Source of the DNA: Ampelocalamus luodianensis
Taxonomy: Eukaryota > Streptophyta > Magnoliopsida > Poales > Poaceae
Direction: 5' to 3'
DNA: 64,000 nt
NCBI GenBank assembly: GCA_036346255.1
Contig: CM070633.1
Coordinates: 42,485,692 to 42,549,691, forward strand
In this document: positions 10,720-23,958 of the stretch, piece after piece
Layout: each line of letters begins with the position of its first letter
How positions within the stretch are numbered: position 1 is the stretch's first letter
Translations under genes and position numbers: made by a program
Notes under the pieces: model-generated
The model's input: only the letters and a program-made list of their open reading frames with translations
Told to the model about the DNA's origin: nothing
The model's database searches: none

Positions 10720-11709
10720 ATGGATGTAATATTAGACTATGTAAAATGAAACTTACCTTTTATCAATGAAGATCCTGCTTGGTCTTATCGATCTTGTTAA
10801 ATACTCATATATCTCCTAGCCCCCGACTGCTTATATTAGTAGATGAACCTTACTAAAAGCAAGCAGTAGACCAAGAAATTGAGTAATAACAATGACCATG
10901 GTAGGAGTGCTGATAATGTTTGTGACAACGATACAGTGAATACTAGGAAATCATGTGGTTGGAACCAGCTGATGATTTCGACCAGTTTAGATCATGTCCA
11001 TTATCGAATTACTATGAAATACCACTTGTAGTCGGAAGATATAACAAAGACCGGATTTGCTGATAAGAAGATATGCATTAAGAATGTATGCAAAAAAGGA
11101 AATGAACAGATAAGTACCTTGGTTTATAAATTATCCGAATCTGGTCGTATCGAATCTCAAGAATTGAAGATTTGTAAAATATCTCATGGCGTGCTCATGC
11201 TCAAATACGATCGCGGCGAGGATCGTAGGAAAAGAACTGTCGCTAGGAAGCTCCTTCCATGGGCGGGACCACGTGCGAGAGGAGAGACTTCACCGGAGGC
11301 TTTCAGTGTCGACCAAAGAGCCAAACTTGAGTAGAACAAAATGTTGAAGTAAAATAACAATCTTCAAATTCAAGAAAGAACGAAAACCATATAAATTGTC
11401 CGAGCTGGTACTCCTTATACTCGTATGTTTCTTTAAGAAAAGAGTATTTGGTTGTACGTGTGTATCATTGAAGCAATGATCACGACTAAAACCGGTGTGG
11501 TCTGTGACATGTAAGTCAGCACCCATGAGTATTTGAGATCCTTTTGAAAGGAATATCGGAGAGAATGAGTGTCTTCTCCGACCAACCAGCAACAATAAAG
11601 GCATATGACCAGATGCGATGAATAATAATTATAAACAACCAGACTTATTGTTTAAAAGAAAAGGAAATGCGTCTTTAATGGAAATATGAAATGAAATAAA
11701 GACAGGAAA
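10720..11709. other. Spacer between antisense gene and pol of A
   Basis: About 1 kb with no convincing coding frame. It should hold the converging 3' ends of the antisense gene (plus) and of pol (minus). Confidence 0.5.
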
Positions 11710-13459
11710 TTAAACAAAGAACTTACGCAATTGATCAATATTCCAAGAATTAGACAAAATTTGCCCATCCGACATAGCTAATCGTACCGATCCTAGTCGG
11801 GTGACTTTGACCACAGTGTATGGACCTTCCCATTTAGGTGAAAGTTTGTTGTGACCCGCTTGGTTCTGAATTTTTCTAAGAATAAAATCACCTACAGCTA
11901 GGTTGTGAGGTTGCACCTTACGACTATGGTACCGACGCATGGCTTGCTGGTAGATTGTTGATCGTAACAAAGCTTTATTTCGTCGTTCCTCAAGGAAATT
12001 GATGTCGTCAAGTCATCGTTCACACTGATCACTTTCGGAAAAGCAATCAGTTCGAGCAGAACCAATTTTGAGTTCTGGAGGAAGCATGGCTTCAGCGCCA
12101 TAAACCATAAAAAATGGTGTTTCACCGGTCGCACGACTAGTTGTGGTACGAACGGCCCATAATACAGAAGGAAGTTCTTGAACCTAAGCCCCAGACCGTT
12201 GAAGTAACTGGTCGAACACTCGCCGTTTGATTCCTTGCATTATGATACCATTGGCTCGCTCAACTGCTCTATTACTCTGCGGATGAGCAACAGAAGCGAA
12301 ATATATCTTGATACCTAGGTCTTAACAGAATTCCTGAAAATTGCTGCTCGAGAACTGGGCACCGTTATCGGTGATTATATGACTGGGTACACCAAATCGT
12401 GTAATCACGCTTTTTGTGAGAAACCTCTTGGCGGCTTCAGTTGTAATTTTTACAACCGGCTCAGCTTCGATCCATTTAGTGAACGTGTCAATCATGACGA
12501 AAGGAACTCAAAGCCCTGTGTGCTCTTGGGAAAGGTCCCGAATGTCTAGTCCCAGGTTGCAAAAGGCCAAGAAAGAGGAATTATTTGCAAAGCTTGAGGA
12601 CGGTGATGTACTTGTCGGCTATGAAATTGACATTATGCGCGCCGTCACGAGCTCTTTTGCATCATGAAGGGAAGTTGGCCAGTAGTATCCTTACCTAAAG
12701 GCTTTACCAACCAAAGTTCTGTAGGAATGATGAGCTCCACAGACTCCATGAATTTCGGTTAACAATTTAATGCCATCCGAGCGAGATATGCATCTCATCA
12801 ACACTTCGTGAGATCCTCGTTTATACAAGGTACGTTCAATTAGAGTGTATGATTTGGCTTTTCGTGCTATAGAATCAGCCTCTACATCATCTTCTGGAAT
12901 TAAGTCATGCTGAAGATAATTGTAGATCGATGTCATCCAATCTCTACCGTGATCGTGATGGCGCCAACCATCATCGACCTGTGGAGCATCTATGTTCGCA
13001 GAATTAAGGTGTGCAACCTCCTTGCGAACATCTATGTCCTCGGAAGGCTCGACTCAGAGGGTGAATCGAGTTTCTCGAGAAAAACTCCGGCGGACGGATG
13101 TCCTTGTGGAAGCCATCCAGCCAATTGGTGCGCGAAAAGTTTTCCTTTCTAGGAATGTGTCGGATCACGAAAACCGAAGAAATGCTTTTGAGTTTCCGTA
13201 CTTCGCGGATATGATGACATCTTGGTACTAGAGCATTGATGCTCTTTCCCTACTTGATTCGCTACTAGTTGAGAATCGCCTTTCACTAACAATCTGCGAA
13301 TCCGAGCGAATGAGCGTTTGCTCGAAGTGCTCAAGTCCTACCAAAGAAAACTTCGTATTCGCCACATTGTTAGTAGCAGAAAGTTTAAGCGAATAGCGTA
13401 CTTTATTTGTTCGCTTGATGAAAATCAAGACGACCCAATAATGCCCGACCAGAGCCGTG
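11710..13459 (-). pseudogene. pol: Element A pol, distal part (second RNase H end, integrase)
   Basis: Read on the minus strand after the interruption by B, this continues the second RNase H-like domain (residues like SATNNVANTKFSLVGL, with further blocks in shifted frames). It then gives a degraded integrase zinc region (LTEIHGVCGAHHSYRTLV, cysteines lost) and core. The frame at 11970-11710 is the integrase C-terminal end (NLAVGDFILRKIQNQAG, LSPKWEGPYTVVKVTRLGS) with a natural stop. Several stops and frameshifts separate the blocks. Confidence 0.75.
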
Positions 13460-16400
13460 TGTAACATCCCAAATTTTGGCTTGTGTTTCAAATGTAATAA
13501 AATGAGGGTAAATTAAAACTTTTCTCACATCCTTTCACTCTTGAACTTTTCGAAATTCTTGTAAAGGAATTTTGGGAAATTCAAATATCAAAACCCTCAT
13601 TTATTATCAAGTCAACAACCTCCTTGGTCAAATCTGGTGTCAAACACTTGGAAATAATTTTCCTGGGTTCCAAGGTTGCTTGGTGGCACCTCTGAATTAT
13701 TCCATAATTTATGGAAATTATTTGAAATATTTTAGAGGCAAGTCAAACCTTGGTCAAACCTCTGAAATAACCTTCTGGAATTTCTTGAGAAAATTACAGT
13801 GCTCCAAAATCTCTGGAAATTTTATGGAAGGTTGATCCTATTGTCATCAAGCTCCAGTTAAAATTTCACAAAGTTTGGAGTTGATTTGATGCCTCAATTA
13901 AATCCTCAAAGTTTCAGTTCAAAAATCAAAACCTAATGGGTTTGCACTGTTCATTGGACTCGAGTCAGACTCGGGCTCGAGCCAACCGACTCGGTCGAGT
14001 CAACTAACTGCACCCGGCGCGGTCAATCGGGCGCGCGCGCTCTGGACCGTTGGATCTCCATCGAACGGCTCACGTTCGTGTATGCATTCGGACAACTCCG
14101 GTTGCCCTTTGATGCTCAGCCGTTGGATTTCAATCGGACGGTGGACGTTTGCTCACGGCCGTTTCAACGCGATCGCGTGATAGCCGTTGGATGCGAATCG
14201 GACGGCTGGCTGTCGTCGCCTTCCTCTCGCTCGCGCGGCGCAGCGCCAGAGCTCGCGTCAGCAGCGCCATGGCAGGGGGTGGTTGGAGCGCAGAGCTAGG
14301 TCACCTCGCAACGGGTGTCTGCAGCGCATTAAATGCCCGTCACTCCACCGCCCCGTTTAGTCGTCGTCTCAACTGCTCCCGTCGCTCACGGCGATCGCGT
14401 GGCGCTGGAACCCGAGGCGAACAACGGTGCTCCCGCCCCTCCAGCTACTTAAGCCCCCATTGTCCTCCCTTATCCTCCTTTGCACACCCTTGAGCTTCCC
14501 GTGCACCATTTGCCCTTGTGGAGTTCCCAGCGCTCAAAATCCCCTCGCGCCATTGTTTCCCGCGGAGCTTCTCGGTGAACCCGGTGCTTGGTGGTTCCTC
14601 GCTCCCTCTCTGCTCTGTTGCTTCTCCTCACCTCGGTGGTGCTTAACCCCACTCCATTTCAGGTTGTTTCAACGGGCGCCGAGATTTTGGATTTCCCAAA
14701 TCGGCCGCGAGCACCTTTCTTCGTCTCGGCTCGGTGAGTCCTCCTCCCTCCGATTCCTTGCTCGGAAGCATCCTCGAGTCGTTTGGAATCCATCTTGATG
14801 GCGCGTGTGGTTGGTTTTGCTCGGCCGTCCCTCCACGTTATCTTCCTGCTCTCGTTGCGGTGCGTCGTCGCGGAGCTGCTCCGACCTCCTCTGCACCTCG
14901 CGTCGGTCGGTAGCTCCTGGTAGCCCTAGATGCTCGGGCCGCTTGAATGAACCTGCTGCGGAGCTCCTTGTCGCTTGTCGTCGTTGCCATCTTTTCTGCG
15001 CCGCGCCTGCCGCGCGCCGCCGCTCTGGTCCACCACCGTCGGTGTGGGTGGTACGGAAAGTGCGCAATGCTATTGCGCACCCATTCCGGCTTTCACTCGC
15101 GCGCGCGTGCCTTTGGTCGCGGCGTTTTGCCGTGAAGCCCTCGGCCGTGTTGTCGGACGACAACGCTAGGTGGCGGCGTGGATGATCTTGGCCGTTGGAT
15201 CCGGAGATCAGCGACCACGGAGCCTCCACGTCGGCCCTCGCTCTCGCGCGTGAGGATGTTTTGGCGTGGTTCAACCGGGACGTCCGATCTGTGATCAACG
15301 GCTCGGTTCGTCCACGTCGCTAGGTGTTAGTGAAGTCCCGAAAGTGCTAAGTCCAGAAATCAGTGTCACATTAGGGTCTTGTCATTTTCATATCTTTGTC
15401 ATCTTAGATCCAAATTAGATGATTCCAGTTTTGTTAGTTTCCTTATAACTTGCACTTAATTAGAAAAATAATTGTAGACCATGATCAAATCTGGAAAACC
15501 ATTTTCAAAAATAATAAACAAGTGAACTTAATACTGTTTTTCAGAACTTTAGCAAATTTGTAAAATGCATAACTTTTAATCCATAGATCATTTTTGTGTG
15601 AATCCAATTGGTTTAGCTTCCACTGGTAGTGTATTTGCTAGGAAAATTGGTTTCACAAATTTCACTGTTTTTAGAAATCATAAGGATCATATTTTAGTTT
15701 AATAACCTAAACAATTTAGACAAATCATAACTTTTTCAATATAACTCCAAATGACCTGAAATTTTATATGGGTTACCACTATACCAGTAGGTAGCTACCA
15801 TAAAAATTTCAGCCTCAAGATCTTCCTAGAAAATATTTTTGCTACAGTGCTATTTAAATGTAGTATTATGGCCGAAAATAGGTTTTTAGGGAATATCTTT
15901 TGCACCACAAATCCAAATTAGGTTTTTCCAGTTCCTATGTCTAGGTATATCCGTATTCTACCTTGTGTATAAATTTCGTCGCATTTGGATAGTTTTTGCT
16001 TGCTCTTTTGTTTAAGTGTTGCTCGTCTTATTGGTTGTTTTCGCTCTTTCGCTTAGGATTCGATATTTGCGGTAACCCCGAGAACGACCCTCCGCAACAA
16101 GTTGAGCAACAGCAAGTAGGCAAGCAGTTTGATCATTTCCCATTCAACCCCATTACTTTTAAAGTCTAATACTTTGTTTAAACTTTATGTATGCATTGCT
16201 ATTTGGGTGTTAAATTGATTAGTTAAATCCCTAGTTGCATAATCTGTAGGTAAATCAATATCCTCTACTACCTACGCCTAGGTTATTTCTCGTGATTAGA
16301 GTTCGTTGGATGAGCTCTTGTCACTTAGTAGATTTTCGAATAAATATTGCTTAGCCATGCCTAGTATCGGTAGTATTGGGCGATCATCGACTTAGTCGGT

Positions 16401-17728
16401 GATCTTGATCACACAAATACTTATATTATTCCATTATGTCCAACCCTTGTGTTTTATCAATTTGCAAATCAAAAACTGAAAACAAAAATTATATCTTGGC
16501 TTGGGCACAATGGTATGTTGGTGTGATCTGTTGGGTGTGATTGGAATGGTGCCTAAGTCCCTAAGGACCGAGTTACTTGTGCCATTGATCCAAGCAATTG
16601 TTGCGTGCTAACCACACGAGGGGGATATGGAACCTCTCCTGACTAAGTACTTTGGGAGGTGTTAATTATGAGCTGGTCGGTGGGTGTGTTCCTGTGTGTG
16701 TGTGTTTGTGGTGTTGGAGGGGAGCATTAGCAGGCCGGTTAGGCTGTCTAATGTGTCTTTCTCCCGTGGGTTGCGGCTCTTAATTAGCATCGTCCATTGG
16801 AAAGCGTCTTGTTAGACTTAGCCATGCACATACCAAAGGAAGTGTGCTAACCGTGGTGGTGGAAAGGCGGTCTATCGTGTGGGTACATTGGTACACCCTG
16901 CAGGGTTAAAACTATTCGAATAGCCTCGTCCTAGGTTATGGACACGCTTGGTTATTTCCACAAGAACTAGACTACAACCTTTTAAAACTTAAACTTGACA
17001 TGGGTGGTATGAAGGGTACTTCATACTATTGTTGTGGTGACTATGGGTTAGTCACTTCTAGGTTGGTGTTGTTCTCTATCTATGTTATTATTGTCTCTCT
17101 TTTATTTGAATAATAAAAGTTAATTGCAAACTTGCTTTGAATCTATTACCTTATTGTAAATGAAAACTTGCTTTATGCTTGAAAATAAGTCCGAGCCTCA
17201 TCCACTTAAATAAAGCTTGCATGTAGTTAATTATAGTTCTGTTATCTCACACGTCGCCTTGCGAGTACGAAAACAAGTTTTGTACTCATACGCTTTCTTA
17301 ATATTAATTGTTGCAGAGGAAGAAGGTGAGCCCCAAGGGCCTCACTTTTGTGAGTTGTGTTGCGCGCCGTGCAGGGACGATTAGCTTGGCGGTCCGGTTG
17401 GTTGCCTTGTGGGTAAAGGCACACCGATTGGCTTTTGTTATTGCCATCTTATGGCCATTTTGCTTCCATTGTGTATTTGCTTATTTGTATGACTTTTGGC
17501 GGTCGGCCTCTCTTTTGTATTAACCCTTTATATGTTAAGTATGTCGTTCGGTTTGTGTTTTAGCTTGGCTCTATGTGTATGAATGGAATTGATGCATGAT
17601 TTTGTAACGAGGTGTGTATCTTGCATTTAGGAAGTATACATATCTCGAGGCTTGGTTTATTTGATTTGTACTGTTAGGACCAAGTGGATGGTTAAACAGT
17701 ACAAGCCAAATAAACCGGGGTCCTCACA
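13460..17728 (+). mobile_element. Solo giant LTR B (4.27 kb), nested in pol of A
   Basis: Begins TGTAACATCCC (13460) and ends GGGGTCCTCACA (17728). The same ending in element C is followed by a Met-tRNA primer site, so B is one LTR without internal DNA. CGTG on each side (13456-13459 and 17729-17732) is a 4-bp target duplication; a fifth base does not match. It splits the second RNase H domain of A. Inside are a GC-rich leader-like zone (14000-15300), AT-rich DNA and the conserved palindrome CTATTCGAATAG at 16912-16923. The 209-codon minus frame and other frames in the GC-rich zone look accidental. Confidence 0.8.
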
Positions 17729-19849
17729 CGTGCAACATCAAGGAACCGTCGAAGTACATTGTCCACTCATCGTGGTGCTCGTACTCGGGCCCTTGGGTGG
17801 GTTCAAGGTTTGTCCATTCGGCAATGAATTCTGCTATTGCCTGGGACTTGATTGTTGTTCGTGGGACAAAATGGAGATCGAACGCCCCAAGCTCAATCGC
17901 CCATTTTGCTATTCATCCTGATGACTCCCTGTTTCCTAGGACTTGACCAAGAGGATATCCATTAGGTACGACCACTTTGTGGGCCTGAAAATAATACCTT
18001 AGTTTCCTTGAAGCCATAAGGAGACCATAGAGCAACTTTTGTACCTGCGGATACCTTTCTTTTGGTCCATGCAAGACTTCGCTTACGTAATATATCGGTC
18101 GTTGAATACGGTCTCGTTCTACGACCAGTACACCACTAACCGTTTGTGGCGTTGCAGCCACGTAAATTAGCAATGTTTCTCCCAATCTCGGAGAGTCTAA
18201 GATTGGGGGACCCGTAAGGTACCGTTTTAGTTCGTCAAAGGCGCTGCTTGACTCTTTAGTCCATTCGAAACTCCCATGTTTCCGGAGAAGCTTAAAGAAA
18301 GGTAATCCTTTTTCGCCTAACCGTGCTATTAAACGACTTAGCGCTGCCATACAACCGATTAGTTTCTAAACTTCCTTCTTTGTGGTCGGATCGCGCATCT
18401 GATCGATGGCAGCGATTTTCGCTGGATTTGCTTCGATGCCTCTAGCCGAAACTAGGAATCCGAGAAGTTTTCCCGACGAAACTCCGAACACACATTTCTC
18501 TGGATTCAACTTAAGGTTATGACGTCTTAAGTTATTGAAAGTCTCCTATAGATCTAGAATATGATCGCCGGCGTTGATGCTCTTTACGACCAGATCATCG
18601 ACATAGGCTTCAAGATTCCGACCTATCTGTGGGCTAAAGGTCTTTTGCATCAACCTTTGGAATGTTGCACCAGCATTTTTGAGACCAAATAACATCTTTA
18701 CATAACAGTAAGTACCATATGGAGTGATGAAGGAAGTTTTCTTTCATCTTCTTTACTCATATTGATCGGTGGTACCACGTAAGCATCTAAAAAACTTAAC
18801 AACTCATACCCGGAAGTAGAGTCTACAAGTTGATCGATGCGAGGAAGGGGAAAGTCATCCTTCGGACAAGCTTTATTAAGATATGTAAAGTCAATACACA
18901 TTCACCATTTCCCAATGGCCTTTCTAACCATTAAAGGGTTGGCGAGCCACTCTGGGTGGTCGACCTCACAAATGAACCCAGCTTTGAGAAGTTTGTCAAT
19001 CTCAGACTGGATTGCTTCCTTCCGATCAGATGCGAAACGCCGTAGCTTCTGCTTGACCGGTTTTTTGTTAGGCTGTGGAGCTAGCCTATGCTCGATCACC
19101 TCCCTGGGGACTCTGGACATATCGGACGCCTGCCAGGCGAATACGTCCTGGTTAGCTCGGAGGAAGGAGACAAGTGATTCTTCCTATTTAAGGTCGAGTC
19201 CTGCCCCGACCAGTATCTTGGCACCCTCTGGAGAAGCACTTCCATCAAGTTGTACCTCTTTTATCTGGTCGGAAGGCTTTGGTGTCATCTTCGGCCTTGA
19301 ATGTTTGACCTGCATGTTAACGGTGTTAGTTCCCCTGGTCGGAAGTTCATCGACCAGTTCTAAGCATTTCCGATCGCATGCGTAGGCTATCTTCTGATCG
19401 CCTCGGACCGTGATTACACCCTTTGGTCCCGGTATTTTCAAACTCTGATAACCGTAATGCGTGGCTATCAGGAATTTTGCTAAAGCTGGACGACCAAGAA
19501 TTGCATTGTATGCAGTTTCAAAATTTACCACATCAAATGAATTTTTTTTTGTCCGGAAGTTGTCGGGCTTTCCGAACGTAACCAGTAGGGACAAGTGCCC
19601 TATTGGCGTAGCGGTAGACCCAGGAACTATGCCATGGAAGGCATATTTCACAGGTTTTACCTTGGATTTGGGAATCTGCATGTCTTCCAAAGCACTTGCA
19701 AATAAAATATTTAAAGAACTACCCCATCTATCAAGACCGATTAACCTGCAGATTATTAATAGTAGGCTCAACGACAATTGAAAACCTACCGGTCGAGTCG
19801 AATGAATGGGGCGATCTTCTTCTTTGAAGGAGATTATCGTCTCCACCAC
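17729..19849 (-). pseudogene. pol: Element A pol, proximal part (protease, RT, RNase H)
   Basis: Minus-strand blocks in order: protease with SSLNILFASALEDM (a one-base loss disrupts the preceding D-G-G), then AILGRPALAKF; reverse transcriptase with KAGFICEVDHPEWLANPLMV, NKACPKDDFPLPRIDQLV and an intact YVDD at 18594-18605; RNase H (DELKRYLTGPPIL to YYVSEVLHG); and the start of the second RNase H (YFDGS at 17742-17756). An in-frame stop at about 18902, further stops in the palm region and a shift at about 17920 inactivate it. Insertion of B truncates it. Confidence 0.85.
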
Positions 19850-19949
19850 CTTGAAGGTTTAACGGCGATCGAAGGTTCGGTAAGGTTGACTTCGCGCTCC
19901 ATGGCTTTCAGTGGCGTCCGACTCGTCGAAGAAGATCCACCAAAGATCA

Positions 19950-22246
19950 CATCGACGGTGTGCTGAGGTTCTTGGTACTCCATTTCTTTGTCACCATCTT
20001 TGTCCTTCTTGGAGCTTGTTTCCCTGAGCTCTTGAATCGACGGGAGTGTACCTTTACCTGCATAATAATCTTCCAGCTTCTTTTGCCAAGCGCGACAATT
20101 GCGCAGGTCGTGTCCTGCTTGCTGGTGGAGAGGACACCATTTTTTATTTTTCTTGTAATCATTGATCGGAGCCTTAGCCTTGCCACGACCAGAATAATCC
20201 TTTCTTCCTTTGGTAAATTTTTCAGGAACAGCAAGAACCTCTTTGTCGTTGGTTCTGCTATGCTTCTTTTCTTGAGAGACTTCTTTTGCTTCTTTTCCGT
20301 CCTATCTAAGCAGATTGGGGAATTTTATCCTTTCGATCAACGGCTTCGTTCCACTCGACCACTTCACTGGCCGTAGCGTACTTTTGTCAGCCATGTTGAA
20401 GAGCTCGATGGTTGTTCATGGGGGATGTATAGCTAAATCCTTCGTAAACCTTCGATTTCTTAATCCCGCTTTGAAGGCTTGGATAACGGAAGATTCTGCA
20501 ACCTCCGGTATTGAGTTACGAACTTGGCTAAATCTTTTGATGTACTGCCGGAGAGTCTCGTTAGATTTTTGTCGTATTCTATGGAGATCGTCTTCTTTTC
20601 TGGGTCGATCGTACGTACCCTGCAAATTTGCAATTAGAAGGCCGCAGAGTTGCTCCCAAGTATACACGAACCCGACTGGTAGGTTAAGCAACCATGATCG
20701 GGCTGATCCTTCTAATACCGTAGGAAGATAGTTGGCCATTACATTTTCATCACCACCAGCAGCTCTAATACGGTGGTATATATCTGGAGAAATTTCAAAG
20801 GATTTTGGGTCCCATTGAATTTATCCATATTGGCCGGTCGGAACCTATTTGGCCAACGTACAGCCTGGAGCCCTGTTGAGAAGGCTCGACGGTCTGTGAT
20901 AGTTTCGTGGCGCCTTCTTTGAAAAGGTGCCGGATTGTAATCAGTTGGAGACCGATTTCTAGGAACGGATTGTCGGTGCTCCAATGTCCCGATTTGGTCG
21001 TGGACGTTAGTAGAACGCCTCCGACCGCTTTCCTGGTTCAAGTGATGTCGGAGATCACCTGGTCCAAGCGATTGCTCCTCTCGACGGCGAGGTGAGGATT
21101 CTGGAATAGTCTCCTCCTCGCGACTTGTTGGTCGGAATCGCCGAGGTGGTCGCAGTGTCAACCGATCTTCAACACGACCATGCGGACCCACGCCGGGAAG
21201 AATGCTGTGATGAAGTCATGGTCTGACTTTGCGGGTGCCTTCGTTCCCGATATGCTTCGTGTGCTTTGCATCGTCTGTTGGATAATCTCTGATACTTGAC
21301 CTGCGAGTTGGGCAAAACTCGAGTCTCGCGGGGTCGGTCGTCAAGTATTTAACATATCTCTGACTCACTGCAGGTTTTGTAATGTTACCGAAGGTCTCGA
21401 AGGATTTCTGCCAAAAGAAGGTGTCTGATGGCTTGAATCCCCCGATCTCCTGGTCGATCTTGCCTGGTCCCTTACATTGGTTGGGGGAGGATCAGGCGAA
21501 TTAACTGATGGACGTCCACCAGTTCCGTTACCTCCAGCATTTGGTGTTTGACCGCCCATACCATCTCCATTATTACGTGGTGGTGAGGCAATGTATGGAG
21601 GACCGTACACGGTATTTTGATCCGTATCTCCGATCGCATTGACCTCATGCTTCCAGCAGTGATCCTCCGATGAGCTTCCGTCGTAATCGATGGAGAGCCT
21701 TTCAGAGCTTCTACGAGAAGTTTTCACGACAGAGAGCAGTCGGTGATCAGCACTTTCTGAGGTTTTCGGAAGGGTCTCAACCTGATCCGGCGAGTCGCCG
21801 ATCGAATGCTGAGTTTTATCATCCCCACTTGGTTTATGACCAATGGAGGTTTCATTGACACCGTCACCAGGTGTCGGTTGGCTCCTGGATATGCTAGAAG
21901 CCGTCGGTGAGTACCTATCAACCATGATCGCATCAAAGGTATATTAAACCTCGAGTTGCGGTGTTGAATTTTCGTCACCTTTTTTGCCGGTCGAAAGGCC
22001 TGGGCTTGCTGAGGCTTTAGGGTGTTCCGAACTGGTCGGAAGCACTTCCTCTGAAACTGCCACTGATTGTAGCGGTGTGTCTTCATCCATCCGGTCGACT
22101 TCGCCGATTTCTGCCATGGGCGAACCGGCGGAGGAGGATGATGAAGAGATTCCGTTTTCCTCCATAGCGCGCATGCATGCATCCATGTCGAAGTCGGCGT
22201 AGTCCGCCAGGTCGAACTAGTTTTCTTCATCCCAACTTCCCGCCAT
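19950..22246 (-). pseudogene. gag: Element A gag, decayed
   Basis: Probable start at the ATG at 22246 (MAGSWDEEN, then an in-frame TAG). It continues through acidic Ser/Pro-rich and Arg-rich regions to the conserved gag core at about 20900-20420 (RWPNRFRPANMDKFNGTQNP; WLLNLPVGFVYTWEQLCGLL; LRQYIKRFSQVRNSIPEV). After a frame change there is a zinc-knuckle-like CPLHQQAGHDLRNC near 20100-20140. The frameshift near 20739 and the early stop show it is non-functional. Confidence 0.75.
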
Positions 22247-22325
22247 AACCGCATCAACGATCACAAACGGGGAATGGATAAAGATTTGATGAGCCGAAAA
22301 ATTCTTCTGAGATTCCACGTCGCGA

Positions 22326-22343
22326 TCCCCACGGACGGCGCCA
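22326..22343 (-). other. Primer binding site of element A
   Basis: The minus strand reads TGGCGCCGTCCGTGGGGA two bases inside the right LTR. This TGGCGCC-type site is common in Tat-like gypsy elements. Confidence 0.7.
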
Positions 22344-22345
22344 GC

Positions 22346-23017
22346 TGTCGACGATCAAGACGTCGATCTTACAAAAAGAAAAGGAGAAAGTGACGTGGGA
22401 AATCTAAGGAAATAATGGGACTGCTCTTTTATTAATATGAATTGGGCTTTACAGAATATGATCTGAGAACACTACTTGTTCCCTTACAACCTCAGACCTA
22501 TCACACGAATCTACGGCTTGTGCTTTAGTCTGATGGCTCTGTCTTGTATTGCCCTCTCCCCTTCTCTTGATCCGTCCAGGTTCCATCTTTAAATAGCCCT
22601 CGAAGAGGTGGCAGTTACTTCCGGAGAAGACATCTGATGTGAAGCGTTGCGTCTGGTCGGAGTCAAGTGACGGTTGATAATGAACCAACCGTTCGGCGGT
22701 TATATGTCTATGAGACATACAACCGCATGAAGGTTGTTCGTCAGTGCTTCTGGATAAGAAACGTCGTATGGTATGGAATATGCACGTGCTCCATTCATCA
22801 CACGGTAGAGAATATACCTTGAATCTGTTCCAAGTATCGCCATACCTTTTACGAGCGAGCTTCTCCGGTCGAGCTTGGCTTAGGCCTTCGTCCGACCAGG
22901 GCATCCATTATGTAACCTCTGGAATCTCTACAACCAGTGAGGTCGTACACCTTAGGGGTTACGACCATGGAGACGTATGGTCTTTTATATAATATATAGA
23001 GGTTTTAATCCTCGTGA
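22346..23017 (-). repeat. Right LTR (5' LTR) of element A
   Basis: Starts TGTCGACGATC and ends CTCGTGA; the terminal CA has mutated to GA. The edge is fixed by the GAGCG target duplication that follows. Confidence 0.88.
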
Positions 23018-23022
23018 GAGCG

Positions 23023-23596
23023 GAGGAGAGCCAGGGAGAAGAAGTGGAGTGCGCAGAACACACCTAGATCTAGAGAGAGGACGATGACGGTGAGCTGGAT
23101 ATGCTACTCCCTTCCCGCTGGCACGCTCCCTCCCGGCCACCGCGTTGCTCCCTTGGTGCTGTCTGCTCCCTTCCTCCCTGTTTGTCGCGCTACCGCCCAC
23201 TTGCTCACACCGCATCTCTGTTCGTCCGCGTAGGTGCGCTACCGCACGCTCGCCCTGCGCTGCATCACGCCTGCTTGCCGTCGCATCGTAGTGTCGTGTC
23301 CACCGACCGTTGCTTGTCTTCACAGGCCGTGCCCCCCAAACACACACAGACAGCCACAGGATGAGAGAGAGAATAGAGGTTAGGGTTTTGTTGGCTAAAC
23401 TAGGAAGGAAAATAGACCTAATGTGTTACATGGGGAGTGCGAACTGAATTCATTTGTGAACAAAAATATATAATTTTAACCTAACTAATAACATATACAT
23501 CTAATATACCTATTATATACCAGATATTTTGAAGAAAAAAAATAGGTGTTCGGCTGAACACCCATGACCCCTTGAGGGTCCGCCCATGGTAGTAAC
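23023..23596. mobile_element. hAT-like element X, right part with TSD
   Basis: Continuation of X after element A. At 23030-23350 it is GC-rich and gene-like; the rest is AT-rich, ending ...GGTCCGCCCATG before the duplicated target GTAGTAAC at 23589-23596. If A and one target copy are ignored, a Lys/Glu/Arg-rich frame runs across the former insertion site from about 6758 into 23023 and beyond, possibly a captured exon. Confidence 0.5.
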
Positions 23597-23659
23597 TGAA
23601 AGCTCTACTAAATCTGCACACATTCACAGAAGCAAACGCAACCATTAGGCATCAATGAT

Positions 23660-23932
23660 CTAGGCGGTGGAACCGAGGCTGCCGGCGACGTCGATGACGA
23701 ACGGTAGCGGACGTCATTCTTCTCAAGCCGCTCGAGCGCCGTGTTGACGTAGTCCATCCTTATCACCTCCACCTACGCGGTGATGCCGTACTCCCTGACG
23801 AAGTCCAACATGGCCTGGCAGTACCTGATGCCGCGATGTAGTTCCCAGTGATGCCCTTCCCGCTTCCCGCCCAGCACGATGGCGTAGGCTGGCAGCTCGA
23901 GCGGCTTGGTCGGCACCCCCCACAAACACCAT
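23660..23932 (-). pseudogene. CAD pseudogene, exon 4 remnant
   Basis: Minus-strand similarity to exon 4 of the intact CAD gene: KPLELPAYAI, then YCQAMLDF, then MDYVNTALERLEKNDVRYR, down to the matching stop at 23660-23662. Defects: an in-frame TAG at 23773-23775 (an Asp codon in the intact gene), a one-base loss near 23702 that shifts the end, and a rearranged stretch near 23840. The first part of the exon is missing. It shares orientation with the intact gene 18 kb to the left. Its exon 2 counterpart lies at 54898-55013. Confidence 0.9.
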
Positions 23933-23958
23933 GTAACGTCATCTACTAATCCACAGGG

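Larger units (their letters stand above)
6819..23017 (-). mobile_element. Complete Tat-lineage Ty3/gypsy retrotransposon A
   Basis: Two similar LTRs (6819-7502 and 22346-23017) are flanked by the 5-bp target duplication GAGCG (6814-6818 and 23018-23022), so both ends are exact. The minus orientation follows from the primer site beside the right LTR, the G-rich polypurine tract beside the left LTR, and the minus-strand gag-pol. The RT motifs (NKACPKDDFPLPRIDQLV, YVDD), a second RNase H-like domain and an antisense gene between pol and the 3' LTR place it with Tat-type (RIRE2-like) elements. Stops and frameshifts make it inactive. It sits inside element X and contains solo LTR B. Confidence 0.9.

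Noticed and set aside
14669..15298. 209-codon minus-strand frame in solo LTR B
   Set aside because: Arg/Ala/Ser-rich, in a GC-rich LTR leader with overlapping open frames. No start context or homologous motif is recognised.
23030..23350. 120-codon minus-strand gene in element X
   Set aside because: Arg/Ala/Gly-rich frame in GC-rich DNA with no domain; kept only as a possible captured fragment.
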